Under the pieces are notes generated by a model that had not been told where the DNA came from, searched no databases, and was given only the letters and a program-made list of their open reading frames with translations. The position numbers and the translations under genes are program-made. From positions 434,001-498,000 of the forward strand of contig CAWAED010000003.1 of the NCBI GenBank assembly GCA_963781105.1: a DNA stretch of 64,000 nucleotides. Reading direction: 5' to 3'. Origin of the DNA: Palsa-295 sp963781105. GTDB taxonomy: Bacteria > Acidobacteriota > Terriglobia > Acidiferrales > UBA7541. Below, in pieces: positions 16,828 to 26,333 of this stretch (positions are counted from its first letter, which is position 1; every line of letters begins with the position of its first letter).

Positions 16828-17991
16828 TCACTGCGTAGCAGGCGCGTTCGCATCCCCAGCCGCAACCACAAAATAACCTGGCCGCGTGCGCACCACGATT
16901 TCCGGCCGTTTCACGGTCACTTTGATCTCGTGAAACCCAGCCGTCCGCTCGGCCGACGACGGCCGATAGCTCAAAACATACTGCGCGTGCAATTCGCTCC
17001 CGATGCGATCGAGCGCGCTCCGTATTGCGCGGTCGCGAAGTGCGCGATAGTGCACACCGCCCGTCGCCGCCGCGGCCATTTCAAGCTGATGATTCTTGAT
17101 CTCGTTTGTTCCGCGAGTGATCAGCCAAATTGCGACAGGTATCGGATCGAACGAGCCGCCGGGCGCCCCTCCATTACCCGGTACCGGCAGCGCCCCCGGA
17201 CGCGTCGGCCCCGAAAACACTCCAGGCGGATACTTGATCCCGCCGCTCGCCGGCTTGGGTCCGAACCGCAGGTCCGCAGTGCTGCTGCTCGGCCCAACTG
17301 CGTAAATCGCGACGTTGGCAAGCTCCGCATCGCGCAAGACCAGGCCGAGTTTCGCATCGCTCGCAATATCCTGCGATTCGCCCACAATCAACATCACGCG
17401 CCGATAATTCTCGGGCTGTGTTCTCAGCAAGTCCACCGCCTCCGCCATCCCGTCATATAAACGCATCTCCGGCGCTTCGAAATCCACGTTGCGGATGGCG
17501 CCTTCAACTGCGTCGTGATCGGCGGTGAACGGCTGCCGAACTTCGACAGTGCTATCGTAGGTGATCACCGCAGCCTTACCATTCATCGCCATCACGGTTT
17601 CCGTGAAGATGCTTCCCATGCCGTGAATCACCGGCGCCATCATCGCGATGTGCGAACTGCTCTCCAGCACCAAGGCAACCGCCAAAGGATCACCGCCCAT
17701 ATCCCAATGATCAATGGTCTGCTCCACGCCATTGTCGAACACGTGAAAATCGCTCTGCGCGAGATCCAGCACCAGCTCTGCCCGTTTATTCAAAACGGTG
17801 ACAGCCGCAATCACTTCATTCGTCTGTACTCGGATTTTGTTTTGAGCGCTCGGCAGACTCTGCACGCCCTGTACTTGCTGCGACCCTGGCGCGCGCTGAT
17901 CAGCATTCTGCGCATCGAGCAAGAACGCGCACCTCCCACTAGCGACCAGCGCCACTACACACAGACCCGCGAGTTTCACAAACCGCTGCAT
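16828..17991 (-). CDS. VWFA-related acidobacterial protein
   Basis: 387 residues with a signal peptide (FVKLAGLCVVALVASGRC). The mid part is a von Willebrand A-like domain (residues ~95-310) preceded by KIRVQTNEVIAAVTVLNKRAELVLDLAQSDFHVFDNG split over two beta strands. The C-terminal YVLSYRPSSAERTAGFHEIKV segment is the hallmark of the VWFA-related family abundant in Acidobacteria. The metal site reads ESSSH instead of DxSxS, so Glu replaces the first Asp and metal binding may be altered. Location is periplasmic or extracellular. Role unknown. Confidence 0.9.
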   Translation of the reverse strand: MQRFVKLAGLCVVALVASGRCAFLLDAQNADQRAPGSQQVQGVQSLPSAQNKIRVQTNEVIAAVTVLNKRAELVLDLAQSDFHVFDNGVEQTIDHWDMGGDPLAVALVLESSSHIAMMAPVIHGMGSIFTETVMAMNGKAAVITYDSTVEVRQPFTADHDAVEGAIRNVDFEAPEMRLYDGMAEAVDLLRTQPENYRRVMLIVGESQDIASDAKLGLVLRDAELANVAIYAVGPSSSTADLRFGPKPASGGIKYPPGVFSGPTRPGALPVPGNGGAPGGSFDPIPVAIWLITRGTNEIKNHQLEMAAAATGGVHYRALRDRAIRSALDRIGSELHAQYVLSYRPSSAERTAGFHEIKVTVKRPEIVVRTRPGYFVVAAGDANAPATQ

Positions 17992-18090
17992 CTCATCCGC
18001 TGTGATTCGCCGGTCTCGACTAGTGTTGCCTTAACGAGTCGCCAAACTCGGCCTGCGATCCGCGATGTCCCCCGCGCCACCACGGCTAAT

Positions 18091-18143
18091 CTGGAAGTGC
18101 GGAAGCTTGCTTCCGCTTGTGCAAGGCGAGGCTTGCCTCGCCG
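18091..18143 (+). repeat. Double-hairpin REP-like element, copy 4
   Basis: GCGGAAGCTTGCTTCCGC followed by GGCGAGGCTTGCCTCGCC, with the same leader AATCTGGAAGTGCGG as the 14.7 and 16.7 kb copies. It lies between the divergent VWA gene and the next plus-strand gene. Confidence 0.8.
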
Positions 18144-18251
18144 CTTCTACGACGACTCCTCATTCCGCAATCGGCACGCGCGCATCCACAGCAGACGGAA
18201 CATTCCGCCGCAATCTCGCGTATCCTTACCAGACACGAACCAGGGGGCTCC

Positions 18252-18884
18252 ATGACAACAATCAGGAACGCGCACCGACGCGGCGACCGCCGCACGAAAC
18301 GCCATTCTGCATCGCGCACGAAGTCCGCGTTCTACGCAGCACTCCTGGCGCTGTTTCTAGCCGCCGCACTCCCCGCAGCCGCTCAAGACCAAGAGGATTC
18401 GCAGCAATCCAATAACGATAAAGATAAAGACGGCATCGGCTTCAACCTCGGCCAAAATACCAGCGCCAAAGACGTCGGCCTCCCGCTTTATCCCGGTTCG
18501 CGCCGCCACAAAGATAATGACGACAACAGCTCCGCCCTCAACATGGGTCTCTGGGGAGGCTCTTCCGGCTTCAAACTCTTCGTCCTTAAAATGGAAACGT
18601 CCGACTCGCCAGAAAAAGTCGCGGCCTTCTACCGCAAAGCCCTAGCCAAGTACGGCACAGTTCTCGATTGCAGCAATGCCCAACCCTCCGACGCCACTGC
18701 AACCGAAGACAACAAAAAGAAATCCTCGAAGGCCCTAACCTGCGAAGACGAAAAACCCAAGCCAGGCGAAATCTCGCTAAAATCCGGCACCAAATCCAAA
18801 GAACACGCCGTAGGCATCCAACCCCAAGCCACCGGCACCCTCTATCAACTGGTCTACGTCGAAACCCGCGGCACCAACGACTAA
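18252..18884 (+). CDS. Secreted hypothetical protein
   Basis: ATG at 18252 is preferred over an upstream in-frame start (18117) that runs through the repeat. 210 residues: a basic leader (RNAHRRGDRRTKRHSASR), a hydrophobic core ending AAAQ, then a charged linker. A central block contains VGLPLYPGSRRHKD...FKLFVLKMETSDSPEKVAAFYRKALAKYG. From memory the YPGxx...TxDxxxxVxxFYxxxLxxxG pattern occurs in acidobacterial secreted proteins of unknown function. A SD-like GGGGGCTCC lies near the start. Hairpin repeat GGCGCACT/AGTGCGCC follows at ~18923-18940. Confidence 0.75.
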   Translation: MTTIRNAHRRGDRRTKRHSASRTKSAFYAALLALFLAAALPAAAQDQEDSQQSNNDKDKDGIGFNLGQNTSAKDVGLPLYPGSRRHKDNDDNSSALNMGLWGGSSGFKLFVLKMETSDSPEKVAAFYRKALAKYGTVLDCSNAQPSDATATEDNKKKSSKALTCEDEKPKPGEISLKSGTKSKEHAVGIQPQATGTLYQLVYVETRGTND

Positions 18885-19047
18885 TGTGAGAACGCCACCG
18901 CTCCGAATTTGACTTTGTAGTGGCGCACTTCAGTGCGCCATCGATGTTGCGGCAACAACCCCGGTGCGGCAATCACCGCATCGGTGGCCATCCCGAAACC
19001 GCCAGTGCTATCATCCTCTGCCGTAACAATTCATCCCGGAGGAACAA

Positions 19048-20079
19048 ATGAATTTCTCCGCGCAACAACGCGCCGCCGCAAAATCCGTAGTCGCCCTATT
19101 TTTCTCCGCATTGCTAATCGCCGCCGCAATCGCCACCACCGCGCAAACGCAAGCCCCCACTCCCTCCCCCGCTCTCCTAGTCCTAAATAAATCCGCAAAC
19201 CAACTAGCCATCTTAGATCCCGCCACCAAGCAAGTAATCGCCCGCATAGAAACCGGCGAAGGCCCCCACGAAGTCGCCGCCTCCGACGACGGCAAACTAG
19301 CCTTTGTCACTAATTACGGCGCCAAAGATCCCGGCCACTCGCTCTCCGTGATTGATCTAGTCGCGCGAAAAGAAATTCATCGCGTGGACCTCGGCCCACT
19401 CGGCCGCCCGCACGGCGTCCTCTTCGCCGACGGCAAACTATATTTCACCGCCGAACTCAACAAACTCATCGCCCGTTACGATCCCGCCACCAATAAAGTT
19501 GACTGGCTCCTCGGCATCGGCCAAAACCGCACCCACATGCTAATCCGCACCAAATATCTCAACGAGATTTTCACCTCCAACGTGGATTCCGACACCGTCA
19601 CCGCCATCGAAAAAAGTTCCGATGCTTCCGGCTGGAAGGAAACCAACATCTCCGTAGGCAAAGGCCCCGAAGGAATTGACATCTCCCCCGACGACAAAGA
19701 AGTCTGGGCCGCCAATTCCGGCGACGGCACTGCCTCCGTAATCGACGTCGCCACCAGCAAAGTAATCCACACCTTCAACGTGCACACCAAACACTCCAAT
19801 CGCCTGAAATTCACGAATGACGGAAAGCTCGTCCTAATCTCCGACCCCGGCTCCAATGAATTGATGATCGTGGACACAGCCACCAGAAAAGTCGTCAAGC
19901 AGCTCAACGTAGGCCGCGGCCCAGGCGGCACCCTGATCGCTCCCAACGGCGACGTAGCGTACGTCGCGCTAGCAGGCGACAACGCCGTAGCCGTAATCGA
20001 TCTCCACAAACTCGAAATCGCAACGCGCATCCCCACAGGCGAAGGCCCAGACGGCCTAGCTTGGGCCCAACGCCGTTAA
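19048..20079 (+). CDS. YncE-like beta-propeller protein
   Basis: 343 residues with a signal peptide (ALFFSALLIAAAIATTAQTQA) and a good ribosome site (GGAGGAAC). The mature protein is a seven-bladed YVTN/NHL-type propeller. Repeats such as LAILDPATKQVIARIETGEGPHEVAASDDG, SVIDVATSKVIHTFNV, MIVDTATRKVVKQLNVGRGPGG and AVIDLHKLEIATRIPTGEGPDG mark the blades (each shown shortened here). Such proteins sit in the periplasm and may bind proteins, DNA or metals; the real ligand is unknown. Confidence 0.88.
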   Translation: MNFSAQQRAAAKSVVALFFSALLIAAAIATTAQTQAPTPSPALLVLNKSANQLAILDPATKQVIARIETGEGPHEVAASDDGKLAFVTNYGAKDPGHSLSVIDLVARKEIHRVDLGPLGRPHGVLFADGKLYFTAELNKLIARYDPATNKVDWLLGIGQNRTHMLIRTKYLNEIFTSNVDSDTVTAIEKSSDASGWKETNISVGKGPEGIDISPDDKEVWAANSGDGTASVIDVATSKVIHTFNVHTKHSNRLKFTNDGKLVLISDPGSNELMIVDTATRKVVKQLNVGRGPGGTLIAPNGDVAYVALAGDNAVAVIDLHKLEIATRIPTGEGPDGLAWAQRR

Positions 20080-20389
20080 ATCACGCCACTGTGCCTCCAC
20101 CACGCATTCTCTGACTGCTCTGCTCGTTGAGCGACCCAGCCCGCGGAAGCCTTGGTCTCCGGTTTTCTCTGCGGCCTCTGCGGACTCTGCGTTAATGTTT
20201 TGCATTGCTATCGCGGTCGCAGTTTAGGTCGTAGGGGCACGGCATGCCGTACCCGCCCGTCGCACATGCTAGGCTCGATCCGCGGTCGCGAATCAAAACG
20301 CCCCGCGATCAATATGGAGTGCGTTGGCGCGCCACTTCATGGTTGCAAACTCACCGGCAAATTCTTGCGCAAGCCACAACCCGCCGCCC
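20080..20389. other. Gene-free spacer between convergent genes
   Basis: No gene. It holds an imperfect GGGGCACGGCATGCCGTACCC hairpin (near 20233-20253), similar to the one at 14517-14538, and a C/T-rich tract (20157-20190) without further structure I can name. Confidence 0.5.
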
Positions 20390-21070
20390 TCACTCAAACT
20401 GTTTCCGAAATCGCGCAAACTCCAGCTTCAACTCCGCCACTTCCTGCCTCAGCGCCGCGACCTCGTGCTCCAATCGAGCCATTCGCTCCAGATCGCTCTC
20501 TCCCGTGACCGGGGCACGTTCCACCCCACGGCCTTGCTCGACATCTCGCGCAACTTCCTCTCTCGGAACGTCCGCGTCTTCCGACAACAATTGCACGTAC
20601 CGCGATTCTTTCGTCCCCGGCGCGCGCGGCAACACGCGCGCCAGCGCCGGCTCCCGGCTCATCAATTTCTGCAACGCCCCCTGCACATCGCTCAAATCAT
20701 CAAACTTGTAAATCCGCTCCGCGCGCCCGCGCAACTCCCCGGGAGTCTGCGCCCCGCGCAGCAAAAGTACGCAAAGCACCGCCGTCTCCGGCCGCGTAAA
20801 ATTAAAAACCTCCTGCAAACGATGCTCATACTTCCGCACCCGGCTGTCGGTAGTATCCGCCGCCCCAGCCAACTCCAACTCCCCCAACCGCCGAATCGCC
20901 AAAGTCACATCCTCTTCGCTCAAATTCATCACCGGCTCGCGATTCGACTTCTGATTGCAAGCATTCACCAACGCATTAAGCGAAAGCGGATAATATTCCG
21001 GCGTAGTGATTTCCTTCTCCACCAAAGCGCCAAGCACTCGCGCCTCAACTTCCGTCAGTCGTATCTCCAT
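20390..21070 (-). CDS. yceH: YceH-family protein (DUF480)
   Basis: ATG 21070 is chosen (an upstream in-frame start adds 8 residues); 226 residues. The YceH signature is clear: LTEVEARVLGALVEKEITTPEYYPLSLNALVNACNQKSNREPV (given here as the family's N-terminal block), then a second winged helix (FNFTRPETAVLCVLLLRGAQTPGELRGR). Two tandem winged-helix domains suggest DNA binding. The C-terminal ~40 residues are a coiled coil (LERMARLEHEVAALRQEVAELKLEF), usual for the family. The protein is widespread in Gram-negatives; its function is not established. Confidence 0.95.
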   Translation of the reverse strand: MEIRLTEVEARVLGALVEKEITTPEYYPLSLNALVNACNQKSNREPVMNLSEEDVTLAIRRLGELELAGAADTTDSRVRKYEHRLQEVFNFTRPETAVLCVLLLRGAQTPGELRGRAERIYKFDDLSDVQGALQKLMSREPALARVLPRAPGTKESRYVQLLSEDADVPREEVARDVEQGRGVERAPVTGESDLERMARLEHEVAALRQEVAELKLEFARFRKQFE

Positions 21071-21167
21071 AGCTGCTGAGTAGCAGTCCTCCAATCAGTG
21101 ACGTGGCCGAGGCTCCTGGTCGCCATTCAACGCCTAAGACTAACTCCGTTGCACGCCCCACCTACAG

Positions 21168-22970
21168 TTACCACGGCTTGGGCAACATCCGGAAACTGGC
21201 GGCGACATCGGCCACCCTGAATTTAGTGAACTGAACTTGCAGGCTCGCATTTTTCGGATCGAGTGCCACAGCCTTCCGCTCGGTAGCCAGCGATTCGTCC
21301 AGCTTCCCGTTCACATAATCAGCTTCCGCCAGCGTATCCAGCACATATCCCTGCTCTCCGCCCGAAAGTTGCACAGCTTTCTTGGCGAGTTCCAGCGCCG
21401 CGGCAGGATTGCGATACTTCCGGTCAGCAGCAGTTGCGTAAAACCACGCCATCTCATTGTTGGCCGTGAAATCGTCCGGATTATCCTTAAGAATCTTGCT
21501 GAATTCCCGCTCGGCCTGCGCCGATTCGCCGTCCTTATCCAACGCCTCGCCCAATCCGTAATGCAGCCAGGTATTATCAGGGTTCGCAGCCAGTGCCGCG
21601 CGATACTCGCCCACGGCATCAGAAGCCGAGCCCTCCGCCATCAATAGTTGCCCCAGCTGTTCGTGCGCCTGTGCGGCGATGAATGCATTCGCTTCCTTGT
21701 CTTCGTCCCTCGCCGCAATTGTCACCTCGCGCAGTACCTCCTGGCATTCCGCGAAAGCGTCCTTCGCATCGCCCTGATTAATCAGCTCCCGCGCGAGGTT
21801 CAGACGAACCTCGCTAGAATCCGGGGCGAGCGCCAATTCACGATGGTATTCCGCAACAGCGCCGCCGAAATCGCCTCGTTGCTCAAGCAAGCCTACGACT
21901 GATGCGGCACACTCGCGGTCACTTGGATCCAGCCGCAAGCACTCGCGATATTCGGCTGCCGCCCCATCGAGGTCCTGCTGCTTCCAGAGCAGCGAAGCAA
22001 GCCAGTCATGAAACGTCGCATTGGAAGGTGAGTTGCGTACAGCTTCACGCCACGCGGCTATGGTTATGTCCTCGTGGTTCGTTCGGCTGGCAATCCAGGC
22101 CATCTTCTGCCGAAGCGCTCCAACTTTCGGTTCCAACTGCACCGCCTCGGCTATCTCCTGCAGGGCCTCTTCCCCGCGGTTCTCTTGGATCAGGACGTCT
22201 GCGAGATCCGCATGCGCTGGGGCAAAATCCGGTTCAAATTGAAGGATCTCGCGACTCTGTTTTTCCCGCGCTTCATTCATCAATCGGGTGTAATTCGTCG
22301 CAGTAACGGGCTCACTGGGTAAGACGTTCGGATCCCTCAAGTACGCATTGAACATCGTCCGAAAATCAAGCTCGTCAGGCTCCAGGCGCTTCGCTTCCTG
22401 CAATTCTTGCGTGGCCTGCCCCTGATCAAGGCTCCGAGCCATCGCCAACGCGTAGTGCGCCTCGGACAAATCGGGTCCAAGCTGCACAGCTTGTTGCGCC
22501 AAGGGCAAGATTTCGTTGTCCCTCATTTGCATTTTTAAACACTGCGCTGTGCCCAAGACCGCGAACGCGCTCTTCGGATCAGCACTCATCGCCGCGCGGC
22601 ATTCACTTTCCGCATTCGCAAGATCGCCCTTGTTCTGCTGTTCCGCGCAGTTCGCCAAATGCTGCACCACATCGCCGCCCACACCCTCGGACGTATCGCC
22701 ATCCCCATCCTGCGTGGCGTGCAGAGTATCCAGCAACACTCCTTCTCCGCCCACGCGCTCGATCGCCGCGTAAAAATCGTCATCCGCCGAAAAATCAATC
22801 CCGCGAGCCTTCACCAAATGCGCGAGGTAACTCCGCGAAGCTCCGGCCGCCAGTCGCCCGAAAATGTCAGCCTTGCTCAAAGGCGTCGGATCAAGAGGCG
22901 CCTCTTGCGCGCACACTGATCCCGCCGCCGCGAACACTAAGACCAACCCGCAGAGGAATCGCCGTTTCAT
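21168..22970 (-). CDS. Secreted TPR-repeat protein
   Basis: 600 residues, signal peptide MKRRFLCGLVLVFAAAGSVCA. After a ~90-residue N-terminal region, the protein consists of tetratricopeptide repeats: blocks such as CAEQQNKGDLANAESECRAA, LSEAHYALAMARSLDQG, APAHADLADVLIQENRGEEA, WLASLLWKQQDLDGAAAEY and WLHYGLGEALDKDGESAQAE give ten or more TPR-like units. TPRs bind other proteins. An internal NLARELINQGDAKDAFAECQ region shows the same spacing. It acts in the periplasm, perhaps as an assembly scaffold; no partner is encoded next to it. Confidence 0.9.
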   Translation of the reverse strand: MKRRFLCGLVLVFAAAGSVCAQEAPLDPTPLSKADIFGRLAAGASRSYLAHLVKARGIDFSADDDFYAAIERVGGEGVLLDTLHATQDGDGDTSEGVGGDVVQHLANCAEQQNKGDLANAESECRAAMSADPKSAFAVLGTAQCLKMQMRDNEILPLAQQAVQLGPDLSEAHYALAMARSLDQGQATQELQEAKRLEPDELDFRTMFNAYLRDPNVLPSEPVTATNYTRLMNEAREKQSREILQFEPDFAPAHADLADVLIQENRGEEALQEIAEAVQLEPKVGALRQKMAWIASRTNHEDITIAAWREAVRNSPSNATFHDWLASLLWKQQDLDGAAAEYRECLRLDPSDRECAASVVGLLEQRGDFGGAVAEYHRELALAPDSSEVRLNLARELINQGDAKDAFAECQEVLREVTIAARDEDKEANAFIAAQAHEQLGQLLMAEGSASDAVGEYRAALAANPDNTWLHYGLGEALDKDGESAQAEREFSKILKDNPDDFTANNEMAWFYATAADRKYRNPAAALELAKKAVQLSGGEQGYVLDTLAEADYVNGKLDESLATERKAVALDPKNASLQVQFTKFRVADVAASFRMLPKPW

Positions 22971-23126
22971 TCGCCTACTCTCTTGGACACTGGATCAAAC
23001 CAATTGTTTCCGCCGCGCTATGCCGCCACGTACACCCACTCCGCAAGGGCACGGCTTCACCCAATGACGCACTGGTTTCGCACGACGCAGTTACAGGCTA
23101 CGTAATCACCCAGGAGTCCTTGTGGG

Positions 23127-24515
23127 TCGTGGCTTTAGAGTCTGTGTGAGAACTCGGGTTGACGCGTCTCTTATACTGCAGGAGAGAGGAGACGCCATGG
23201 CAAAATTTCTGGATTACAATCCGGAGCAGGCGTATTTGCTGCCACCGAGCGTGCGCGACGTGCTGGGAGCGGATCACTTGTGTTTTTTCCTGCGGCGCGT
23301 GGTGGCGAAATTGAACCTGGACGGTTTCGGCGACGAGTATGGAGCCGAAGGCGGGCCGGCGTACGCGCCCGAGATGTTGGTGGCGGTCTGGCTGTACGCC
23401 TACGCGCTGAGCGTGACCAGTTCGCGTCGCCTGGAGCAGCGCATTCGCGAAGATTTGGCGTTTCGCTATCTGGCGGGCGGAGCGACGCCGGATCATTGGA
23501 CCCTGAATGCCTTTCGGCGGCGACACGGGAAGGGACTGAACGATCTGTTCACGCAAGTGCTGGAGCTGGCGCGGAAAGCGAAGCTGGGCAAGCTGGGGCA
23601 CGTGGCGATTGATTCGACGCGCATCGCGGCGAACGCCTCGCGCAACCGCATCGACACCGAGCAGGCGTTGCGGGATGCGCGGGCGCGCCTGCGGCGAGAC
23701 ATCCGCCGCTGGCAGCGACAGTGCGATCAGGAAGATCCGAATGAGGGGGCCGGAGTGGCCGTGGGTCAGGCGGTGCTGGAGCGGCTGGAAGAGCAGCTGG
23801 AGGCGATTCCCGAACGGCTGGAGCGCTTGCACAAAGCCGGGTTGAAAAAGATTTCGCGCACCGATCCGGACAGCCGTTTTTTGCGGGAGCGCGGCGGATT
23901 CACGCTGGGCTACACGGTGGACCTGGCGGTGAGCGAGGATCATGTGATTTTGGCGCAGCGGGTGACGCAGCACACCAACGATAACGAGTCGCTGCTGCCC
24001 ATGGTGCAAGCCGTCGAGCAGCAGGTCGGGAAAAAGCCGGAACGAGTCAGCGCGGACAGCGGTTTTTTCTCCCTCGCGAATTTGCAGAGCTTGGAGCAAG
24101 CGGGCATCGATGCCTACGTTCCGGATTCGACCTTGGCGCACGAGATGAACTTCGGCCGTCGCGTGCGGGGAGCGGCGCCGGCCCGGGAGCGGTTGCATCG
24201 GCGGATGCGGCAGAAGCTGCGCGATCCGGTGGGCCGGGCGATTTACCAGCAGCGCAAGGCGATCGTGGAACCGGTGATCGGAGTGCTGAAGGAACAGAGA
24301 GGAATGCGGCGTTTTGCTCGTCGCGGGCTGGCGCAGGTGGCGGTGGAGTTGGCCCTGGCCGCCACGGCCTACAACCTGACGCGGATGTGGCGCACCCGCT
24401 AGTCGCGCGGCCGCCGCTAAACGAGAAACGTCATCAAGCAACATGTTCTTTCACCCGAATTCGCAATCATTAATCGCGCGGCTCCCGAGTCTTCACACAG
24501 ACTCTTTAGCCACGA
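23127..24515 (+). mobile_element. IS1182-family insertion sequence, copy A, 1389 bp
   Basis: Ends are imperfect inverted repeats TCGTGGCTTTAGAGTCTGTG (left) and TCGTGGCTAAAGAGTCTGTG (right, reversed). Copy B at 53475-54863 has the same length and opposite orientation. Neither copy shows a convincing target duplication, as is common for this family. Confidence 0.92.
23197..24402 (+). CDS. IS1182-family transposase, copy A
   Basis: 401 residues from ATG 23197 (GGAGAGAGGA 6 nt upstream); a longer frame starts at 23122 inside the terminal repeat and is not needed. DDE-type transposase: N-terminal YNPEQAYLLPPSVRDVLGADH, then GHVAIDSTRIAANAS (first Asp), RVSADSGFFSLANL (second Asp), and the C-terminal YQQRKAIVEPVIGVLKEQRG (catalytic Glu in VEPVIG). 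All three acidic residues are kept and the frame is intact. The protein equals that of copy B from this Met onward, so transposition is recent. Confidence 0.97.
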   Translation: MAKFLDYNPEQAYLLPPSVRDVLGADHLCFFLRRVVAKLNLDGFGDEYGAEGGPAYAPEMLVAVWLYAYALSVTSSRRLEQRIREDLAFRYLAGGATPDHWTLNAFRRRHGKGLNDLFTQVLELARKAKLGKLGHVAIDSTRIAANASRNRIDTEQALRDARARLRRDIRRWQRQCDQEDPNEGAGVAVGQAVLERLEEQLEAIPERLERLHKAGLKKISRTDPDSRFLRERGGFTLGYTVDLAVSEDHVILAQRVTQHTNDNESLLPMVQAVEQQVGKKPERVSADSGFFSLANLQSLEQAGIDAYVPDSTLAHEMNFGRRVRGAAPARERLHRRMRQKLRDPVGRAIYQQRKAIVEPVIGVLKEQRGMRRFARRGLAQVAVELALAATAYNLTRMWRTR

Positions 24516-24756
24516 CATTAGAGACAGCCAATCCCAGCGGCTTTAGCCGCTGAAGTTCCGCCTTTGCACTTCTCGCGCGGACTCTTTCGCGTCTGAAGTC
24601 ACCGATTCTGATGGCGCGAACGCACACACACGCCACCGGACTCGTGTTGCATTTATGATTGAAGGTCTTTCAGGCGTGCCCGGCAATGTAACTAAAGTTC
24701 TACTATTCACATACGTTATGGTTCGCCAACAAATACTTCCTCAACTCGCCGCGACC

Positions 24757-26160
24757 TCACCGCTGGCGCTTCAAGACTCCCCGCAGCACGCTCAACTTCC
24801 CGTCAATCGCGCCCGTCTTCAAATGCGCAATATCCAACCCAAGAATGTGCGCGACAAGCGGATACACATTCACATCTTCAAACGGCGCAACCTTCACCCC
24901 GCCGCGAATATCCGGCCCCGCCGCATAAAATATCGCCTTCATCTCCGGCATGGACGCCGGATCGTAACCGTGCATTCCCACTGGAGGCGCGTTGCCGTGT
25001 CCGGACATCGCCGGATTCCCTCCCCCTCCCGCCGGCGCCGGAGGCGGCGGGCTAACCCGCAATAGATAAGGCCCGGTCGGTACCACAATCGGATCGCCCT
25101 CCCGCGGATTCCCGTCGAAATGCAAATGCTCCGGCACATGCCCGCTGCGATAAACGAGAAATTTGTCGCTCTTGCCGTTCAAGCTGTCGTAAATCTTCGC
25201 CGCATCCGCGTCCGATTTCGCATACATATACGCATCCGCCGACCGCTCCAGCAACGAGCGGTCAAAATACTGATCCAGGTCAATCCAATCGCCCTGCACT
25301 TTGATCATCCCGTGGTCCGCCAGCACAATCACATCCACCGGCAATTTCAATCGCGCGAGACCGGCTTCCAATCTGCCGACTTCCTTATCCACCTCGTGCA
25401 CCGCTCCAGCCACTTCCTCGCTGTCCGGTCCGTGCGCGTGCCCCGCGCTATCCACATCGCTGAAATATAAAGTAATAAAATGCGGCTGCTGCGCAGCCGG
25501 CAATCGCAACCACGCCAGCACTTGCTCCACACGCTTCTCGTTCGGGTACTTCGCGTCGTACTTCATGTAATACGAAGGACGCACGCCCTGAATGTCCGCC
25601 TCCGACCCGGGCCAGAAAAAACACGCCGCGCGCATCCCTTGTTCCTCGGCCAAAACCCACAGCGGCGTCCCGCCGTACCACGTGCCGTCGCTTTCCGCTT
25701 GCGGATCTCGATAGCTGTAAACCTGCTTCCGCGTCGGATCGTAAAACACGTTGCCGACGATTCCGTGATGCTCCGGATAAAGTCCCGTCACGATCGTGTA
25801 GTGATTTGGAAATGTGATCGAAGGATACGCTGGAATCATTCCATCCGGCGCGCTCGCACCGCGCTCTCCGAGCGCCTGCAAATTATGCGCGTCGTACTTC
25901 CGCGCGTAACCGTAGCGAAACCCGTCCAGTGAGACGAGAATCACATAATGCTTGGCCTGCTGTTCAGCGGAATTCGGCCCATGATCGACGACGATGGGCG
26001 CCGCAAGAACCGGTGCCGCGGCCTGCTGCTGCGCCGTCTGCTGAACTCGCGCGGTGGCCGGCGCTACGCCTGTCACGAAACCCGCCAGGATCAATATCCA
26101 GATCAGGAACCCGGCTCGGGCCGCGCTCCCCTCGTTTTTACAATTTATTCGCATCCACAA
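24757..26160 (-). CDS. Nucleotide pyrophosphatase/phosphodiesterase-like enzyme
   Basis: 467 residues with an N-terminal membrane/signal segment (FLIWILILAGFVTGVAPATA). It belongs to the alkaline-phosphatase superfamily, NPP branch: metal Asp79 in VSLDGFR, the nucleophile Thr116 in ITFPNHYTIVTG, GDSDIQG-type region in GSEADIQGVRP, DVDSAGHAHGP (metal His/Asp), VLADHGM (metal Asp-His), and a C-terminal GMHGYDPASMPEMKAIF (last metal His). Such enzymes hydrolyse phosphodiester bonds of nucleotides or lipids outside the cytoplasm. The substrate cannot be told. It stands alone, 241 bp past IS1182 copy A, divergent from the next gene. Confidence 0.93.
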   Translation of the reverse strand: MWMRINCKNEGSAARAGFLIWILILAGFVTGVAPATARVQQTAQQQAAAPVLAAPIVVDHGPNSAEQQAKHYVILVSLDGFRYGYARKYDAHNLQALGERGASAPDGMIPAYPSITFPNHYTIVTGLYPEHHGIVGNVFYDPTRKQVYSYRDPQAESDGTWYGGTPLWVLAEEQGMRAACFFWPGSEADIQGVRPSYYMKYDAKYPNEKRVEQVLAWLRLPAAQQPHFITLYFSDVDSAGHAHGPDSEEVAGAVHEVDKEVGRLEAGLARLKLPVDVIVLADHGMIKVQGDWIDLDQYFDRSLLERSADAYMYAKSDADAAKIYDSLNGKSDKFLVYRSGHVPEHLHFDGNPREGDPIVVPTGPYLLRVSPPPPAPAGGGGNPAMSGHGNAPPVGMHGYDPASMPEMKAIFYAAGPDIRGGVKVAPFEDVNVYPLVAHILGLDIAHLKTGAIDGKLSVLRGVLKRQR

Positions 26161-26333
26161 TCCCCTTCGTCACGTCATATCCTGCGGCGGCTCTCCCGAT
26201 TCTAACCGGCCAGCTTACCCAGCGAGTCCGCTCGTCACCATGTTCTCAGCTCTTAGCCCGATTGCGGGACGCTTTTCTGCGTGCCAGTATACGTAATGCG
26301 GCCCACCGGGCCGCATCATAAAGGAGAAAATCC

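Noticed and set aside
23127..24515. Target duplication around IS1182 copy A
   Set aside because: Flanks (CTTGTGGG and CATTAGAG) do not match; the same is true for copy B.
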